NCBI GenBank assembly: GCA_035048495.1
Contig: CM068549.1
Span: 5,873,822 to 5,937,821 of the forward strand
Length of the DNA stretch: 64,000 nucleotides
Direction: 5' to 3'
Source of the DNA: Euptelea pleiosperma
Lineage: Eukaryota > Streptophyta > Magnoliopsida > Ranunculales > Eupteleaceae
Positions 46,571 to 57,183 of this stretch are shown one piece after another. Below the pieces are notes generated by a model. It saw only the letters and a program-made list of their open reading frames with translations. It ran no database searches and was not told where the DNA came from. Both the position numbers and the translations under genes were made by a program. Position 1 is the stretch's first letter, and every line of letters begins with the position of its first letter.

Positions 46571-46595
46571 CGGGGGTGACAGGCACCCCCAACCA
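46571..46595 (-). other. Third polypurine-like tract in a hairpin after the pol stop
   Basis: The minus strand reads TGGTTGGGGGTGCC, and the plus strand GGGGGTG-ACAGG-CACCCCC is a perfect 7-bp hairpin. It lies 30-55 nt after the pol stop codon. It is conserved in the outer element at about 60122-60146. Confidence 0.6.
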
Positions 46596-46624
46596 AGTTG
46601 GAGCACAGGAGACTGAGTGGATCA

Positions 46625-48115
46625 TCAGTCGACATAAACAGGATTGATGAGATCAATTTCAAAAGTCTGAATGAACGACACATCAAGTTCATGGAATTGC
46701 TTAAGACGCTGACCATTGACCTGGAATGAGGAGTGATCCTTGGGATCCTCAATAGTGATTGCCCCGAAGGGTGTGACTGCTGTGACCGTATAAGGACCGG
46801 TCCACCTAGATTTCAGTTTTCCAGGGAAGAGATGAAGACGAGAATTATAAAGAAGGACATTCTGTCCTGGATGGAACTCTTTCCTGAGGATGCTCTTGTC
46901 ATGTATCCACTTCATTTTGGCTTTGTAATTCTTGGACAAGTTGTAGGCATCATTTCTGAGTTCTTCTAACTCATTCATTTGAAGTTTTCGCTCTTCCCCT
47001 GCAGAGTCGAGGTCGAAGTTGAGCTTCTTAATGGCCCACAGCGCACGATGTTCAATCTCTACCGGTAGATGACAGGGTTTCCCAAAGACGAGACGATAGG
47101 GAGACATATTGAGTGGGGTCTTGTAGGCGGTTCTGTATGCCCATAAAGCATCAGTGAGACGAGTAGACCAGTCTTTACGTGTGGTATTGACTGTCTTCTC
47201 CAAGATCTGCTTGATCTGACGATTAGAAACCTCCACTTGACCACTAGTCTGCGGATGATAAGCTAGGGCAACCTTGTGGGTTACCCCATACTTCTTCATT
47301 AAGTTCTCGAATATCTTATTGCAGAAATGGGTGCCCCCATCACTAATGATGGCCTTAGGGGCACCGAATCGAGCGAAGATGAACTCCTTTAGGAATTTGA
47401 CCACTACTTTGTGGTCATTGGTCTTGGTGGGAATGGCTTCTATCCATTTGGAGACATAGTCTACCGCAAGGAGAATGTACTCAAAACCATAGGAAACGGG
47501 AAAGGGGCCCATGAAGTCGATGCCCCAAATGTCAAATATTTCATCGACCTGGATGGGAGTTAGGGGCATCATGTTCCTCTGGGAGATGCGGCCTAGATGC
47601 TGGCAATTAGGACAGGTTTTGCTGTAGATATGGGCATCTTTAAATAATGTGGGCCAGTAGAATCCGCATTGCAGCACTTTTTCTGCAGTCTTCTTAGTGC
47701 TGAAATGACCACCACAAGGTTGGTCATGACACGAGGACAAGATATTGAGTTGGTCTGACTCAGGGACACAGAGACGAATGATCTGGTCAGGACAGTATTT
47801 ATACAAATAAGGGTCATCCCAAGAGTAGTACTTAACTCTTGCTAGGAATTGGCTTTTGTCCTGTTTTGACCAGTGTGAAGGCATTTCTTCGGTGGCAAGG
47901 TAGTTGACAATGTCAGCATACCAAGGATTAACAGAGATGGCGAACAGTTGTTCGTCTGGAAAGGTTTCAGGGATGGGCTGGGTGTCGAAGGATGACTCTA
48001 AAGTCAGTCTAGACAAGTAATCAGCCACTACATTCTCAGTTCCTTTCTTATCCTTAATCTCGAGGTCGAATTCCTGCAGTAAGAGAATCCATCGAATTAA
48101 TCGAGGCTTGGTTTC
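46625..48115 (-). CDS. Athila pol, RNase H end and integrase, frame-shifted from the upstream part
   Basis: This frame picks up at 48115 with [19 protein letters not shown] (end of RNase H and connection) and runs to the stop at 46625. The integrase zinc-binding residues H, H, C, C have codons near 47728, 47707, 47614 and 47605. The catalytic D, D, E codons are at about 47516-47518 (WGIDFMGPF), 47339-47341 (IISDGG) and 47231-47233 (GQVEVSNRQ), with 35 residues between the second D and E. A C-terminal [15 protein letters not shown] segment is the GPY-type module. No chromodomain follows. It has no start codon of its own that makes sense as a separate protein, so it depends on the upstream frame and is separated from it by one extra base. 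Confidence 0.9.
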   Translation of the reverse strand, partial: ETKPRLIRWILLLQEFDLEIKDKKGTENVVADYLSRLTLESSFDTQPIPETFPDEQLFAISVNPWYADIVNYLATEEMPSHWSKQDKSQFLARVKYYSWDDPYLYKYCPDQIIRLCVPESDQLNILSSCHDQPCGGHFSTKKTAEKVLQCGFYWPTLFKDAHIYSKTCPNCQHLGRISQRNMMPLTPIQVDEIFDIWGIDFMGPFPVSYGFEYILLAVDYVSKWIEAIPTKTNDHKVVVKFLKEFIFARFGAPKAIISDGGTHFCNKIFENLMKKYGVTHKVALAYHPQTSGQVEVSNRQIKQILEKTVNTTRKDWSTRLTDALWAYRTAYKTPLNMSPYRLVFGKPCHLPVEIEHRALWAIKKLNFDLDSAGEERKLQMNELEELRNDAYNLSKNYKAKMKWIHDKSILRKEFHPGQNVLLYNSRLHLFPGKLKSRWTGPYTVTAVTPFGAITIEDPKDHSSFQVNGQRLKQFHELDVSFIQTFEIDLINPVYVD

Positions 48116-51100
48116 CTTTTTTCGACATGAGATAACGAAGGGCTGCATGATCAGTGTACACTACCACCTTAGTGGCTAAGAGGTACTGACGGAATTTATC
48201 AAGGGCGAAGACTACCGCCAGGAGTTCTTTCTCAGTGGTGGAGTAATTCATTTGGGCAGAGTTAAGAGTTTTGCTCGCGTAGTAGATCACGTGTGACCTT
48301 TTGTCAACTCTCTGCCCTAGAACAGCACCTAACGCGTAGTCAGAAGCATCGCACATTACCTCAAAAGGTAGAGTCCAATCCGGGGGACGGATAATGGGTG
48401 CAGTAGTGAGCTCAGATTTGAGACGCTCAAATGCCTTGACACAGTCAGCATTAAAGTCGAAAGGACTATCTTTAGCTAGAAGATGGGACAGAGGTCGAGC
48501 GATTTGAGAGAAGTCCTTGATGAATCGCCTATAGAATCCTCCGTGTCCCAAAAAGGATCGGATGTCACGTACGGACTTAGGAATGGGCAAGGTCGAGATG
48601 ATATCGATTTTAGCTTTGTCGACCTCAATGCCCTGATGGGAAATGACATGTCCCAGAACAATGCCCTTCTTCACTATGAAGTGGCATTTCTCCCAATTGA
48701 GGACAAGTCGCTTGTCCTGACAGCGTTGAAGTACCAGCCCTAGATGGTTCAGACAGTCATCAAAGGATGACCCAAAGACTGAGAAGTCGTCCATAAAGAC
48801 TTCGAGGAATTTTTCCACCATGTCAGAGAATATGCTCATCATACACCTTTGAAAGGTCGCGGGTGCATTGCAGAGGCCAAAGGGCATGCGCTTGTAGGCA
48901 AAAGTGCCAAAGGGACAGGTGAAAGTTGTCTTTTCGTGATCCTCAGGGGCGATGGGTATTTGATTATACCCTGAGTAACCATCGAGGAAGCAGTAATAGG
49001 AGTGACCTGCTAATCTCTCCAACATTTGGTCTATGAAGGGTAAAGGAAAATGGTCCTTCCTAGTGTTGGTGTTGAGTCGTCGGTAATCGATGCAGACTCT
49101 CCACCCTTTCTTCAGGCGCTGGGTGACCATTTCCTTGTTCTCATTTTCCACAACTGTGAATCCTGCCTTTTTAGGGACGACATGAATAGGACTCACCCAT
49201 TTGCTATCGGAGATGGGGTAAATGATACCCGCATCTAACAGTTTAAGGACCTCGTCCCGGACTACATCCTTCAAGACGGGGTTCAACCTCCTCTGGTGTT
49301 CTCGAGAGGTTTTGGATTCATCCTCGAGATAGATGTGATGTTGGCACACCGAGGGGTCTATGCCACGAATATCATCTATAGTCCAACCTATAGCAGATTT
49401 GTGCTCGTTGAGCAGCTCGAGAAGTTTCTTACGTTCACTCTCAGACAAAGCGGAAGCAATAATGACAGGGTAGGTTTCCTTAGGACCAAGATAGGCATAG
49501 GAAAGATCTGTTGGAAGTGGCTTGAGCTCCAATGTTGGAGCAGATGGAGTTGAAGTAGGTGTCACAGAAGACACGGATTGAAGAGGTTTGACTTCAGTAG
49601 TAAAAGGAATGATGGGTTCTCTGGTCATGGTTATCAGAGGCTCGAACTCGATGAGTGGAGCGGGGATTTCTAGCAATGGAGCAGTTTGCAAAAGATCATT
49701 GAGATCAGAAATGGCTGACTCTGTTGCAAAGTCAGCTCCAAAGTGTGCTAGACACTGTTTAAGAATATCTTCGGTGGAGTCCGGGATTAGACTCTCAACG
49801 GCACACATTTCATCGGTCACTTCGCGATCGGCATCTTGTTGCATTAAACGAAAGATATTGACCTCAGCTTTGAGGTTTCCGAAAGCAATGGACATGTTTC
49901 CGTCCCGACAACCGATGTGTGCGTTCGCGGTGGCAAGGAATGGACGGCCTAAGATGACCGGAATGCGGTTATCCTGACACGGCTCGGTGTCTAGAATGAT
50001 AAAGTCCACAGGATAATAAAAGTCAGCGACTTTTACTAGGACATCTTCAATGATTCCTCTTGGAATCTTGATGGACTGATCAGCCAATTTCAGGGTGACA
50101 TTGGTAGGCTTCATATCTTTCAGTCCTAACTGCTGATATACCGAGAACGGTATGAGGTTAACGCTAGCCCCTAAATCTAGCAAGGCAGTGCAGCTAAAGT
50201 TGTCTCCAATTTCACATTGGACAGTTGGGCTACCTGGATCCTTGTGTTTGATCACACTATTGCGTTGAATGAACGCGGTAGCTTTTTCGGCCAAAAAGGC
50301 AGCTTTGGGTACATGCGTACGCCGCTTAACTGTGCACAAGTCCTTGAGGAATTTGGCATAGGAGGGGATTTGCTTGATAGCAGAAAGGAATGGGATATTG
50401 ATCTGGACGTCTTTAAAGACGTCTAAGATCTCTGAGAATTGCTGATCCCGCTTATCTTGGACAAGTCTGTCCGGGAAGGGAGGCTTTACTCGACAAATGG
50501 ATTTGTCTTTAGCCTTCGATTTCTGCACAGGGATATCAGAAGTTGGTGCAGAGGTGGAAGAAGCAGAGGTAGGATTGGTACTAGTTTCCTCTGTACGAGT
50601 GATGGGTGCTGGAGATGGCACCGGTGGTGGTTGGACTCCCATGTCCACAGTTTTTCCAGATCGTAGGGTGGTTACAGCTTGCACCTCCCCTTGACAATTC
50701 TCATTCTGGCTTTGAGATTGGGATCCGATCTCATATACTGCCCCTTTGGCATTTCCTTTAGGGTTGGCAATGGGTTGGCTAGGAAAGATCCCCTTAGCTT
50801 TCTCAGCTTCCAAGTTGCCTAAGCGTTGCTCTAGACGAAGCATGGATTGTTGTTGCTGTTGCTCTAGGCGTTGCATAGATTGTTGTTGCTGAGTAATGAG
50901 TTGAGCTAGAAGGTCTTCGATACCAGATTTGGGGACCGACTGTTGGGGGGCAGCTAATGGGAGCTGAGGCACCAATTCGCGATTCGAGCTCATTGGGGCA
51001 TTATAGTTATAGGCTGGAGAATTAGTTGGGACAATCGGTTGGTTCTGAAAGGTCTGTGGGACTCTTTGCTGATTCTGAAATGTGCTCGATTGTCCAGAGT

Positions 51101-52391
51101 ATTGACCCTGTTGGAATTGCTGGTTCTGAGTAGATGGGTACTGATTCTGCTGGTACTGACCCTGATTGAATTGCCTATTGGGTTGATTGAACCCAGGAGG
51201 ATACATGCCCTGAGGTTGACGTGGAGGTTGAGCTTGTGGTTGAGTAGACTGAGGCCTCCAAGAGAAGTTAGGGTGGTTTCTCGTGTCCGGATGATAAGAT
51301 TGACTATACGAGTTCTGAGTAGGAGGTTTGTATGTGCTGAAAGCACAAACTTCTTCCTGAAGAGGATTAGACCATCCTTCATTTAAAGGACAATGCTCAG
51401 TAGTATGGGAGGGTTGCAGACAGAAGGTACAGGATTCCATAGGGCTCTCGTGTCCCACATGCATGACTGGGGTAGATTGTTGAGTAGGCTTTTGTACAGA
51501 CACAGCCAGTGCCGAGACTGACTTGCTCAACTCTTGAATGACTGATCGAAGCTCAGTATCAGCTGTAGCATCATGTCCCTTGGTTGTCCTTTGGACCGAA
51601 GTGGTTCGACTAAACTCTGAGTCAGTCGTCCAATGTTGAGAGTTTTCTCCTAACTCTCCCAAGAATTTGTATGCATCGGTCGGAGTTTGGTGCAGGAATT
51701 TTCCTTGGCACATTGACTCTACCATGGTCCGGGACTCATCAGTAAGTCCCTTATAGAAGACGTGGACAAGATTGCCCTTGTCGATGCTATGGTGGGGACA
51801 CTTAGTCAGGTAGTCTTGGAATCTATCCCACGCTTCAAAAAATTTCTCATCGGACTTTTGTCGAAAGTCCTGGATGAGTTGCTTCATTTGGTTGGTCCGA
51901 GTCATGGGGTAGAATTTAGACATGAATTTGCCCACCAACTCTTTCCAACTGCTGATTGAATCAGCGGGTAAGGAGTAGAGCCAATCTGAGGCTCGGTCTT
52001 TGAGCGAGAATGGGAAAACTCGCAGACGGACATTGTCATCATCGAGGTTCTGATTTTTGAAAAGTAGGATGACATGTTGGAATTCCCTAATATGGGAATA
52101 TGGGTCTTCTCTTGGGAGACCACGAAAGGTTGGCAGCATTTGGATCGTCTGTGGCCTGATCTCAAATTGTACCGCCGTAGTAGGTGGGAGAACAATGCAA
52201 GTGGGCGGATTGGCAGAGATAGGAGCGAACGTCTCGATAAGAGGTCGTTCGACTGCCATGACTACAAAGGTAGTAGTACTGGGGGAGGCGGGTGGGGAAA
52301 GAGATGGGGAAGAATTCAGTGGAGGATCCACTGTAGGGACGTGATTCTCAGATCGAACCAAGCGTTTGTTCGGACGATTCCAAACGGGCAT
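48054..52391 (-). CDS. Athila gag-protease-RT-RNase H polyprotein
   Basis: Starts at ATG 52391 (an in-frame TAG lies upstream). The frame stays open for 1445 codons, the last 20 of them out of register after the frameshift at 48115. Residues about 80-255 are the retrotransposon gag core ([20 protein letters not shown]). A CX2CX4HX4C zinc knuckle is at about 321-334 (codons 51390-51431). Residues 355-530 are rich in Q, N, P and Y. The protease has DLGAS (D codon 50175-50177). RT has [11 protein letters not shown] and FMDDFSV (D codons near 48786-48791). RNase H has [18 protein letters not shown] and [10 protein letters not shown]. The gene makes the particle and copies the RNA into DNA in the cytoplasm. 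No stop codon interrupts it. Confidence 0.93.
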   Translation of the reverse strand: MPVWNRPNKRLVRSENHVPTVDPPLNSSPSLSPPASPSTTTFVVMAVERPLIETFAPISANPPTCIVLPPTTAVQFEIRPQTIQMLPTFRGLPREDPYSHIREFQHVILLFKNQNLDDDNVRLRVFPFSLKDRASDWLYSLPADSISSWKELVGKFMSKFYPMTRTNQMKQLIQDFRQKSDEKFFEAWDRFQDYLTKCPHHSIDKGNLVHVFYKGLTDESRTMVESMCQGKFLHQTPTDAYKFLGELGENSQHWTTDSEFSRTTSVQRTTKGHDATADTELRSVIQELSKSVSALAVSVQKPTQQSTPVMHVGHESPMESCTFCLQPSHTTEHCPLNEGWSNPLQEEVCAFSTYKPPTQNSYSQSYHPDTRNHPNFSWRPQSTQPQAQPPRQPQGMYPPGFNQPNRQFNQGQYQQNQYPSTQNQQFQQGQYSGQSSTFQNQQRVPQTFQNQPIVPTNSPAYNYNAPMSSNRELVPQLPLAAPQQSVPKSGIEDLLAQLITQQQQSMQRLEQQQQQSMLRLEQRLGNLEAEKAKGIFPSQPIANPKGNAKGAVYEIGSQSQSQNENCQGEVQAVTTLRSGKTVDMGVQPPPVPSPAPITRTEETSTNPTSASSTSAPTSDIPVQKSKAKDKSICRVKPPFPDRLVQDKRDQQFSEILDVFKDVQINIPFLSAIKQIPSYAKFLKDLCTVKRRTHVPKAAFLAEKATAFIQRNSVIKHKDPGSPTVQCEIGDNFSCTALLDLGASVNLIPFSVYQQLGLKDMKPTNVTLKLADQSIKIPRGIIEDVLVKVADFYYPVDFIILDTEPCQDNRIPVILGRPFLATANAHIGCRDGNMSIAFGNLKAEVNIFRLMQQDADREVTDEMCAVESLIPDSTEDILKQCLAHFGADFATESAISDLNDLLQTAPLLEIPAPLIEFEPLITMTREPIIPFTTEVKPLQSVSSVTPTSTPSAPTLELKPLPTDLSYAYLGPKETYPVIIASALSESERKKLLELLNEHKSAIGWTIDDIRGIDPSVCQHHIYLEDESKTSREHQRRLNPVLKDVVRDEVLKLLDAGIIYPISDSKWVSPIHVVPKKAGFTVVENENKEMVTQRLKKGWRVCIDYRRLNTNTRKDHFPLPFIDQMLERLAGHSYYCFLDGYSGYNQIPIAPEDHEKTTFTCPFGTFAYKRMPFGLCNAPATFQRCMMSIFSDMVEKFLEVFMDDFSVFGSSFDDCLNHLGLVLQRCQDKRLVLNWEKCHFIVKKGIVLGHVISHQGIEVDKAKIDIISTLPIPKSVRDIRSFLGHGGFYRRFIKDFSQIARPLSHLLAKDSPFDFNADCVKAFERLKSELTTAPIIRPPDWTLPFEVMCDASDYALGAVLGQRVDKRSHVIYYASKTLNSAQMNYSTTEKELLAVVFALDKFRQYLLATKVVVYTDHAALRYLMSKKGNQASINSMDSLTAGIRPRD
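48115..48122 (-). other. Single-base frameshift between RNase H and integrase
   Basis: The minus strand reads A6 followed by GG. The outer element has A6 followed by a single G at the same place (near 61670) and is in frame there. So the inner element has gained one G. Confidence 0.9.
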
Positions 52392-54086
52392 ACGCGAATG
52401 AGGCAAGCTCTATACTTGGCAAAAAGTTGCCAGAGAGGAACAGTATCCTAAATGATGCACACCAAGCACAGATAATCCTATTCTAAGCAATCAGGATATA
52501 TTTTAGGAATTATCTTTGTTAGTTTTGGGGCTAGAGTAGATTATGACAGTGGGCGGACCACTGGTTTATCTTTTAACCGCCGGACTAACTGTTTTGCACT
52601 CAGAGGTTCTCACCAGGCTACACTCTTCAGAGCGAATCCTTTAGTACTAGCTCTAGTTAACAACAAGGCAATCCGAAGCCTAGACAGACGTGCGGCACAA
52701 TGGCTGACTTAAGTACGTCCCAGACTAACCGGATTGGTCAAGTGTATAAGAAGAGTGTTCCCTCGGGTTAAGCTAGGGTTGGTGCGTGTTCCTAGTCCAC
52801 ACGTAACTAACCGCCGAATAGTCCAAGATGCCACGTCGAGCTCAGTGTACTTGAGTAGCAGGGACTTATGGGTGTGTTAGACAACAGGGACCCGCGCTCG
52901 TGGTCTTATTTCGATTGGATGTTAAGCGGGTTCGCTTTGCGTGGATTTTTCCTCGAACACCGGGCTGATTGGCTCTACTTCTTGATTCTTTTTAATTAAA
53001 TGGAGCCTTTGGATCAAATCAGTTGGAATGATGAGGTGGGTGATGAAATCCCACCAGTTTCAATTTGGAGCCGGGTCTGCTCTCTTAGAGTTGATTGATT
53101 AACGGCCACGCCACGCAAGTCGAATAAGTTGTTGCTAGAAAACAAATAGACAAGCGGCAATGATGCACCCAATATGCTCTGTATCGCACTCAAGGCGAGG
53201 ATAGAGACTTACCTCCCGTGGGCCACGCCACGGGGTCTCCTCCGTGGGTTAGAGAGGGGTATCCTAATGGGCTTGGGCCCGACTCCACCTCTTTGAGCTT
53301 TCGCTCTCTACCCACACTGGATCGTGTTCCTGCAGAAAAGTTAGATCGCACGGTCTAGGTATTTGGGATTCTATTTGGAAGATCCTTGCCTTTTTAGGGT
53401 TCACTAAACAAGCACTGGATTTAGGCAAGTTTTTGAATTAATTTCCAAATTCGAGATGGGTTAAAATTTAGGAATTCCCAGATTGGAAAATACCTAGATT
53501 GGAAAGTTTCCCGAACTGTGGAGATCTTCCAAGAAAGATTTGATTGCGAGATCCCTTATAATTTTGGGAAATTTTCCAAAATTGAAATTCTGCTAGATTT
53601 GGGGCGTTTCCTTTTGCAGACTTTTCCAAATTCGGAAGATTTCTAAAGATAGAAATTCTTCTAAAGAGGAAACTTCTAAGAGGGGAAACCCTAATTAAGC
53701 AGAGTATCAAGATTTTGGAATCTTTCCAAAAATCGCAAATCCTTGATTGGTGATTTCTAAAAATCTGCAGAATATAAAACCCTAATTTTTTTGAATTTTG
53801 ATTTTTTAATTTTTTTGGTAATTTCCACTTAATCTAGGGTTTCTAAAAAACCCTAGAACAAGATCTAGCAGTTATATGGAAAGCAGGAAAATTCCTAAAT
53901 TATTACAAATTGCACTCGGCCTTCCGAGGCATTAAAAATAGTAATTTAAAAACTGCTAAAAATCACTAAAAATCAAAAATAGAAAGTTTCCCGAAAAGGT
54001 CAGGCTGTCCAAATTGAGCAGCTTTCCGATTTAGCAACTTTCCAATTCCGTCTTTACGTCCTTTTTCGCACTCCCGAACACCCGAG
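52392..54086 (-). other. 5' leader of the inner element
   Basis: About 1.7 kb between the primer-binding site and gag, without a convincing ORF. Part of it (53460-53780) repeats AATTTTCCAAA, AAATTCGGAAGATTTC and GATTTGG motifs. The packaging signal would be expected here. Confidence 0.6.
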
Positions 54087-54100
54087 CGGCAGCGGCGCCA
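54087..54100 (-). other. Primer-binding site, tRNA-Asp type
   Basis: The minus strand reads TGGCGCCGCTGCCG two bases after the 5' LTR. It matches the complement of the 3' end of plant tRNA-Asp(GUC) at 13 of 14 positions (one C for T). Athila elements commonly use tRNA-Asp. Confidence 0.8.
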
Positions 54101-55404
54101 TTTGAAAGTAGATATTTTCCGCGTCGTTGGTTACGGAAACCCTAACTTCAACAAGATTTATAATTTTAATCCGATTATCCTGCAAAATTCAAAGATTCTG
54201 TATAGGGATTCGTGTCGGATGTCGATCCACACTCGAGGTTAGTTAGTGCAATTAAAGAGCATAAAATGACGAGGAAATTGCAGATAATGTAACACAATCA
54301 TACTTTAATCATATTTATTTAACTGAACTTGTCTCTTACAATGAAAATCAAATAAAAATAACTAAACTAGAAAGCATTAAAAGAGATTAGGGTAGAGAGA
54401 GAAAGTGAAGAATGGAGAGAGAAACAAAAAAAAAAAGAATAGATAGAGAGAGAAGATGAGATGGGAGGTTTTTTTAGAGAGAGAAAAGAGATGGTTAGAG
54501 AGAGAAGGTGAAAGAAGAGAGAGAGAAACTAGAGAGAATGAGTTCTAGAGAGAGACTAAAGAGAGAAAGTAACCTTAGGACATACCGGGGTGGTCGAAAT
54601 GTGATCGGCCAATTGGATCGGCCAATGATGTATGAGTTTTGGCTCGGATGATCAGCTGTTGAAGAGATAGGAAATGAGAAAGTTGATCTGAGAAATGTTG
54701 CATTCACGCTACACGGCTTGATCGTGGTTGCATGCGATCACGAAATAGTGGCTGTCCAAGGAAGTTTGGAGAAGTCCATGGATCCTGGAATAAATCAAGG
54801 TGTTCCACATGGAAGTTGATGGCATGCATGGACTGGGGGGGCGTAGGTGAAGCACATGGCTGCAAGGAGGGTTGAGGCGGTATAGCAGTCCACTGTGTGG
54901 ACTGTTGTAGGTGGTGACGTGGAAGGATGGAAGACCACACGGTGGTTGTGGTTCAAGGGGATGGAAGCGCCACCTGCTGTACCGCTTGCCCAGTGCAAGG
55001 GTAACAAAAAAGACCCTGGTCCGTGAGGGAGGGTGCTGTAAGATGCACCAGTCAAGGGAGAACGGTGGTGATGGAAGGCGGAGCAAGGAAGGAGGTGCTT
55101 GGTGGTGCTGCAACAGGCGGTATTGCAGTCCACGATGGTGTCGAACCTATAGCAGAGAAGAAGAAGAAGAAGAAAGAAGGAGGAAGGAAGAAGAAGAAGA
55201 AGAAAGAAGAAGGGGAAGAGCCTATCAGAGTTCGCCGGCGTTAATGGAGTTCGCCGGCGATTCTGTATTTTTTATTTATTTATTTTTTTCTTTTTGAAAC
55301 TGAAAATAGAATAAGAAGGGAAGGAGAATAAGAAGAATAAGAAGGGGAAGATGAGGAGAGGGAGGAGTAGGGGGCAGTAACGTCCTGCCTGTGTACAGAG
55401 TCGG

Positions 55405-55429
55405 CCGGAGTTGCAGCCTGCAACTCCGG
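55405..55429 (-). other. Leader palindrome (inner element, 5' LTR)
   Basis: Perfect 12-bp arms CCGGAGTTGCAG and CTGCAACTCCGG around one base, about 430-455 nt downstream of the predicted start. It would be transcribed as a hairpin near the 5' end of genomic RNA. Confidence 0.85.
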
Positions 55430-55859
55430 TAAGTAAAAAAAAAAAAAAAAACGAGGACTACAGATGCTAGAAGAAGAAGAAAAAGAAGAAGAAGAAGAAG
55501 AAGAAGAAGAAGAAAGAAGAAGAAAGAGGAAGAAAGAGAAGAAGAGAAGGGGGAGAGAATAGAACTTACCGGTGATGCAGGTTTGCTTCGCCGGAGATGG
55601 CAGCTCGTGAGGGAGAGGTGTGGTGGCTACGAGGTGCTGCGATACTGGAGGAAGGAGCGGTGGAGCATCAGGAAGTGGCTGGAGGATGATGACGTGGTCT
55701 TCAGCGTGGAGAAGAGGAGGAGGTTGTGCTCCACGGACTGGTTCAGTCCGCCGGATAGATGAAGAAGACGATGATAAAAGTGAAAAAAAGAGGAGAAGGA
55801 GGAGGGGGATTGATAGGAGAAGAGATTGGGGGAAGAGAAGAGAAGATTTGAGGGGGATT

Positions 55860-55924
55860 AGGGTTCGAACGAACCCTTCTCCTTCCTCTTATAAAGCTCC
55901 CTATTTCCATTAATGGAAATAGGG
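55860..55924 (-). promoter_or_regulatory. Core promoter of the inner element: TATA box between two palindromes
   Basis: The TATA box is CTTTATAAG on the minus strand (55888-55896). Upstream is a perfect 26-bp palindrome with halves CCCTATTTCCATT and AATGGAAATAGGG (55899-55924). At the expected start site is AGGGTTCG-AA-CGAACCCT (55860-55877). Confidence 0.65.
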
Positions 55925-55951
55925 TATTTTTTAAATAAAAAAAATATTTTT

Positions 55952-55999
<48 letters not shown>

Positions 56000-56803
56000 T
56001 AAAATGCTACTTTTCTATGGGGAATCTCCCCAATTAGTGGACCCCCCATTTAATTAAAATTATTTTTGAAATTCGCGGGGTCCACTAACTGGTCGGACAG
56101 CGGGTCGATGCTGATGGGCCCGGCTACTGGCCCACATGGACTGATGATGTCCATCGTCTCACAAGATGATGTGACAGGCATTCTGAAGGTGATCGGATGG
56201 ATGGTGACTTGATTGGGACCCAGATTGGTAGATCGACGGATCTAGAGAGATCCAACGGTCCGATTAAAGATCCAACGGTCCGATGGAAGATCCAACGGTC
56301 AGAAAGCTAAGGGAGATGAGATAGAGCCGATGGGCAGGAGTTCTGGGGTTAGGTCAGTAGATTCGAGGACCGAGAGATGAAGAGAGAGAGAGAATAAGGA
56401 GAGATGAGAGAAAAAGTATCAAAAAAAATGGAAAAAAGCACTGGCGGAGGGTCTGGAACCCTGTTCTTCACTGTGACCATCCTCACGCTTCTCCAGTAGA
56501 GTCGACTATCATTCTTTGCTGACTCATGTGGCTTTAAACGCTTTGGTCCGTCTCTTGGTCATTGGCTCTCCGGCTCTCTTCGTTCTTTGGGCCGACTTTA
56601 TGGTCCTCTTATTCAGCCCATATTTGGCCCATATCTTCTAGTCATAGCATGTGGGCTCTTTAAGCTTTGATAATGGGCTTTCATGATCGATTTGGGCCCA
56701 CAAGTCTTGAGAATCGTCCCATCGGGTTTCCTGCGACAGAAGAAGCGCGTAATGAGACTTTATCAGAACGGCTTAATATCTAGATTTTCGAAAATGTGTT
56801 TAA

Positions 56804-56898
56804 TGCATGCAAATATACCATTTCGTCCAGAAAAGTGTGTTCTACGCAACAGAAGAGACTCTTACGTAGAAAAGTAGGTAAATAGAGTATTTTACGTA
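56804..56898 (-). promoter_or_regulatory. U3 upstream motifs: two TACGTA boxes and an RY motif
   Basis: TACGTA at 56863-56868 and 56893-56898 (bZIP A-box type) and TGCATGCA at 56804-56811 (RY motif of B3 factors) lie within 160 bp of the LTR start. The same set occurs in the solo LTR at 2777, 2807 and 2862. The functional role is inferred from motif only. Confidence 0.4.
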
Positions 56899-57159
56899 GG
56901 AGAATGCAATAACGCTAAAAGGATAATTGCTTAAAATAAGCACTTTTGAGCGAATATCACTCACGGATTGAAAAGGGTGGAGGCAGGCGGTGGTTGACGG
57001 ACTGGTTCAGGCGGTGAAGGGATGATGGAAGACGTGCTGCACACAGCAGCAAAGAGGAAGGAGCAGAAGAGGAAGTAGAAGAGGAAGAAGAAGAAGAAGA
57101 AGAAGAAGAAGAAGAAGAAGAAGAAGAAGAAGAAGAGGAGGAGGAAGCCTTACCAGACG

Positions 57160-57183
57160 GCCGGAGTTGCAGGTAACTCCGGC
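57160..57183 (-). other. Leader palindrome (outer LTR, copy 2)
   Basis: Perfect arms GCCGGAGTT and AACTCCGGC around GCAGGT, next to a long AAG run. Confidence 0.75.

Larger units (their letters stand above)
44694..46624 (-). other. 3' noncoding region of the inner element
   Basis: No env-like or other long frame. It has T runs at 45370-45408 and 46247-46273 and two further polypurine-like copies (46296-46310 and 46584-46595). The outer element keeps the same region at 58242-60175 with high similarity and the same lack of coding. Confidence 0.7.
41824..56959 (-). mobile_element. Complete Athila-type LTR retrotransposon, 15.1 kb, TSD CTCAC
   Basis: The target duplication CTCAC is perfect (41819-41823 and 56960-56964). 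Both LTRs are 2857 bp. In minus-strand order: 5' LTR, primer-binding site matching tRNA-Asp, 1.7 kb leader, gag-PR-RT-RNase H frame, integrase frame, 1.9 kb noncoding 3' region, polypurine tract, 3' LTR. RT with FMDDFSVFG, the DLGAS protease, the tRNA-Asp primer site and the long LTRs place it in the Athila lineage. No env-like ORF is present. One extra base separates RNase H from integrase. Confidence 0.96.
54103..56959 (-). repeat. 5' LTR of the inner Athila element
   Basis: 2857 bp, from the TGATATTCGCTC end at 56959 to CTACTTTCA at 54103 on the minus strand. It holds the promoter that drives the element. U3 is about 1.07 kb up to the TATA box at 55888-55896. R plus U5 is about 1.75 kb. 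Palindromes are at 55405-55429 (leader), 55860-55877 (start site) and 55899-55924 (U3). The U5 hairpin is at 54212-54232. Confidence 0.96.

Noticed and set aside
44694..46624. An env-like gene downstream of pol, as in some Athila elements
   Set aside because: No frame longer than about 100 codons occurs on the coding strand in either element.
48113..48124. Programmed -1 frameshift at A6G between RNase H and integrase
   Set aside because: The heptamer is out of phase for -1 slippage, and the outer element is in frame without it. It is best read as a mutation, an error, or at most transcript slippage.
49588..49977. Plus-strand frames of 60-130 codons across 46700-52400 and 60800-63980
   Set aside because: They are antisense shadows of the minus-strand gag-pol.
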